A DNA stretch of 64,000 nt, taken from the NCBI RefSeq assembly GCF_004000805.1, contig NZ_BILY01000002.1:62001-126000 (forward strand). Direction: 5' to 3'. Source of the stretch: Paenibacillus glycanilyticus NBRC 16618. GTDB lineage: Bacteria > Bacillota > Bacilli > Paenibacillales > Paenibacillaceae. The notes under the pieces are model-generated. The model searched no databases. It was given only the letters and a program-made list of their open reading frames with translations, and was not told where the DNA came from. Each line of letters begins with the position of its first letter. Within the stretch, counting starts at the first letter, position 1. Shown here in pieces: positions 62,980-64,000 of this stretch. The position numbers and the translations under genes were made by a program.

Positions 62980-64000
62980 TTAAATTCCCGCAAGCACCTG
63001 ATACCAGATGCCTTTTTTCGAATAGAGATTCTGACGGACTTCCTTCCAGCCGCCCAGATAGGAAATATCGAACAGCCCTTCCGGTACGACATACTTATCC
63101 TTAGACTCTTCGGCTACCTTATCATCGACCGAACGGAAGCCGTATTTGACGAACGTACGCTGCGCTTCCTCGCTTTGCAGATACGAGATAAACGCTTCGG
63201 CTACTTTGCGCGAACCGTGTTTATCGACGTTTTTATCCACGACGGCAGCCGGGTTCTCGATCAGGATCGTGTTCTTCGGAACAACGATGTCATACTTAAC
63301 GCCATTCATTATGCGGCCAAGCAGTTCATTCTCGTAAGTAACGATAACATCGCCAACGCCGTATTCGAAAGCCGCCATGGAAGCGCGCCCGCTCTTATCG
63401 AGAGACTCCACGTTCTTATGAATCGACTCCAAATATTTTTTGGCAAAAGCCGGATCCTTTGTCCCCGTCTCTTCCTCCGACTTCTTGAGCCCTGCTCCGT
63501 AGATCGCGTTGATATCCCATTGCGCGCCGCCGGATGTCTTTGGATTCGGATAGAGAACCTTTACGCCTTTGCGGGTGAGATCATCCCAGTCCTTAATGCC
63601 TTTGGGGTTGCCTTCTCTGGTCCCGAGGACAACAATCGATCTCGTAATCAAGCCTTTATTCGGCTGCGACTTCCAATCATGCGTAATGAAGCCTGCGTCC
63701 GAGATTTTATCCAGATCGCCTTCCATCGCCAGAATCGCGACATCCGCCTCGAAGCCTCCGGCTATGGCGCGTGCCTGCGTCCCCGAAGCTTCATACGATT
63801 CCTGGAATACAACCTTCTGACCTGTCTTCTCTTTCCAATAGGCCTGGAATTGCGGCAAAATCTCGCTGAACGCATCCTTCACTACGGAGTAGGCACCGAT
63901 GACAAGCGTTACATCACCGTCTTGTGCGGTAGACTCGGCGGGCTGCTTCGTCTCCTCCTTGCCGCAGCCTGCTGTTATAATCAGCAGTACGGCCAGGAGC
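62980..64000 (-). CDS. Sulfate ABC transporter substrate-binding lipoprotein, N-terminus cut by window edge
   Basis: Periplasm-side sulfate/thiosulfate receptor of the Sbp family. The visible 340 residues begin in the signal peptide (LLAVLLIITAGC, a lipobox) and run to the C-terminus. Sulfate-site signatures include ESYEASGTQARAIAGGFEADVAILA, YPNPKTSGGAQWDINAIYGA and YGVGDVIVTYENELLG. The gene would be expected to precede cysT-, cysW- and cysA-like transporter genes, but downstream here is the converging HAD gene, so those genes, if present, lie elsewhere. The start codon lies beyond base 64000. Confidence 0.93.
   Translation of the reverse strand, partial: LLAVLLIITAGCGKEETKQPAESTAQDGDVTLVIGAYSVVKDAFSEILPQFQAYWKEKTGQKVVFQESYEASGTQARAIAGGFEADVAILAMEGDLDKISDAGFITHDWKSQPNKGLITRSIVVLGTREGNPKGIKDWDDLTRKGVKVLYPNPKTSGGAQWDINAIYGAGLKKSEEETGTKDPAFAKKYLESIHKNVESLDKSGRASMAAFEYGVGDVIVTYENELLGRIMNGVKYDIVVPKNTILIENPAAVVDKNVDKHGSRKVAEAFISYLQSEEAQRTFVKYGFRSVDDKVAEESKDKYVVPEGLFDISYLGGWKEVRQNLYSKKGIWYQVLAGI

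Overview
The window looks like chromosomal DNA of a Paenibacillus-type member of the Bacillota. Evidence: several YesN/YesM two-component pairs, an LplA/LplB/LplC-type sugar importer with no ATPase gene beside it, SigI/RsgI, a leucine T-box ahead of ilvB, an infC-rpmI-rplT operon with an L20-type leader, a sporulenol-synthase-like cyclase and strong AGGAGG ribosome sites. There is no rRNA, tRNA, insertion sequence, prophage or CRISPR array. The identification rests on gene content and protein similarity recalled from memory, not on a search.

Layout. 1-2.8 kb: a YesN/YesM pair (kinase cut by the window edge). 3.1-6.1 kb: leucyl aminopeptidase and a PAS sensor kinase broken by a one-base frameshift. 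6.3-8.3 kb: sigI-rsgI, with an apparent SigI-type promoter. 8.5-9.9 kb: a zinc-ribbon-like protein and a 2-Cys peroxiredoxin with a perfect PerR box. 9.9-17.0 kb: branched-chain amino acid genes ilvB-ilvN-ilvC-leuA, then yjbQ and leuB, behind a T-box; two large intercistronic stem-loops interrupt this operon and leuCD is absent from the window. 17.2-18.0 kb: a GNAT enzyme and a Gly-Tyr-rich repeat protein, tail to tail.

18.3-34.9 kb is a glycan-use locus: an apparently cytoplasmic alpha-galactosidase-like enzyme, lipoprotein SBP and two permeases, a divergent YesN/YesM pair, a secreted enzyme of the same family with two carbohydrate-binding modules, a GH95 fucosidase-type enzyme and an AraC regulator. 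The simplest reading is that a galactose- and fucose-(or L-galactose-)decorated glycan is trimmed outside, imported and finished inside; the substrate is inferred, not shown.

35-43.1 kb: translation genes (rplT, rpmI, infC), two glycosyltransferases, a PAP2 phosphatase, trmB, and ytqA-ytqB. 43.2-43.75 kb: a striking non-coding array of 125-bp tandem units holding nine palindromes, upstream of a ROK repressor with its own 24-bp palindromic candidate operator, and an MFS transporter. 46-54.4 kb: deoxynucleoside kinase, B12-binding radical SAM protein, a secreted HtrA-like protease with stalk domains, pseudouridine synthase, small proteins and the cyclase. 54.6-64 kb: DUF1904, fur (with two PerR-like boxes), two GNATs, a UvrD-type helicase, ferritin, a DUF1450 protein with a perfect Fur box inside its promoter, a CtpA-type protease, a HAD phosphatase and a partial sulfate-binding lipoprotein.

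Two themes cut across the window: a coherent peroxide/iron circuit (PerR box at prx, PerR-like boxes at fur, Fur box at the DUF1450 gene, ferritin next door) and an unusual amount of non-coding palindromic repeat DNA (about 8.95, 13.2, 14.3, 28.0-28.3 and 43.2-43.75 kb).
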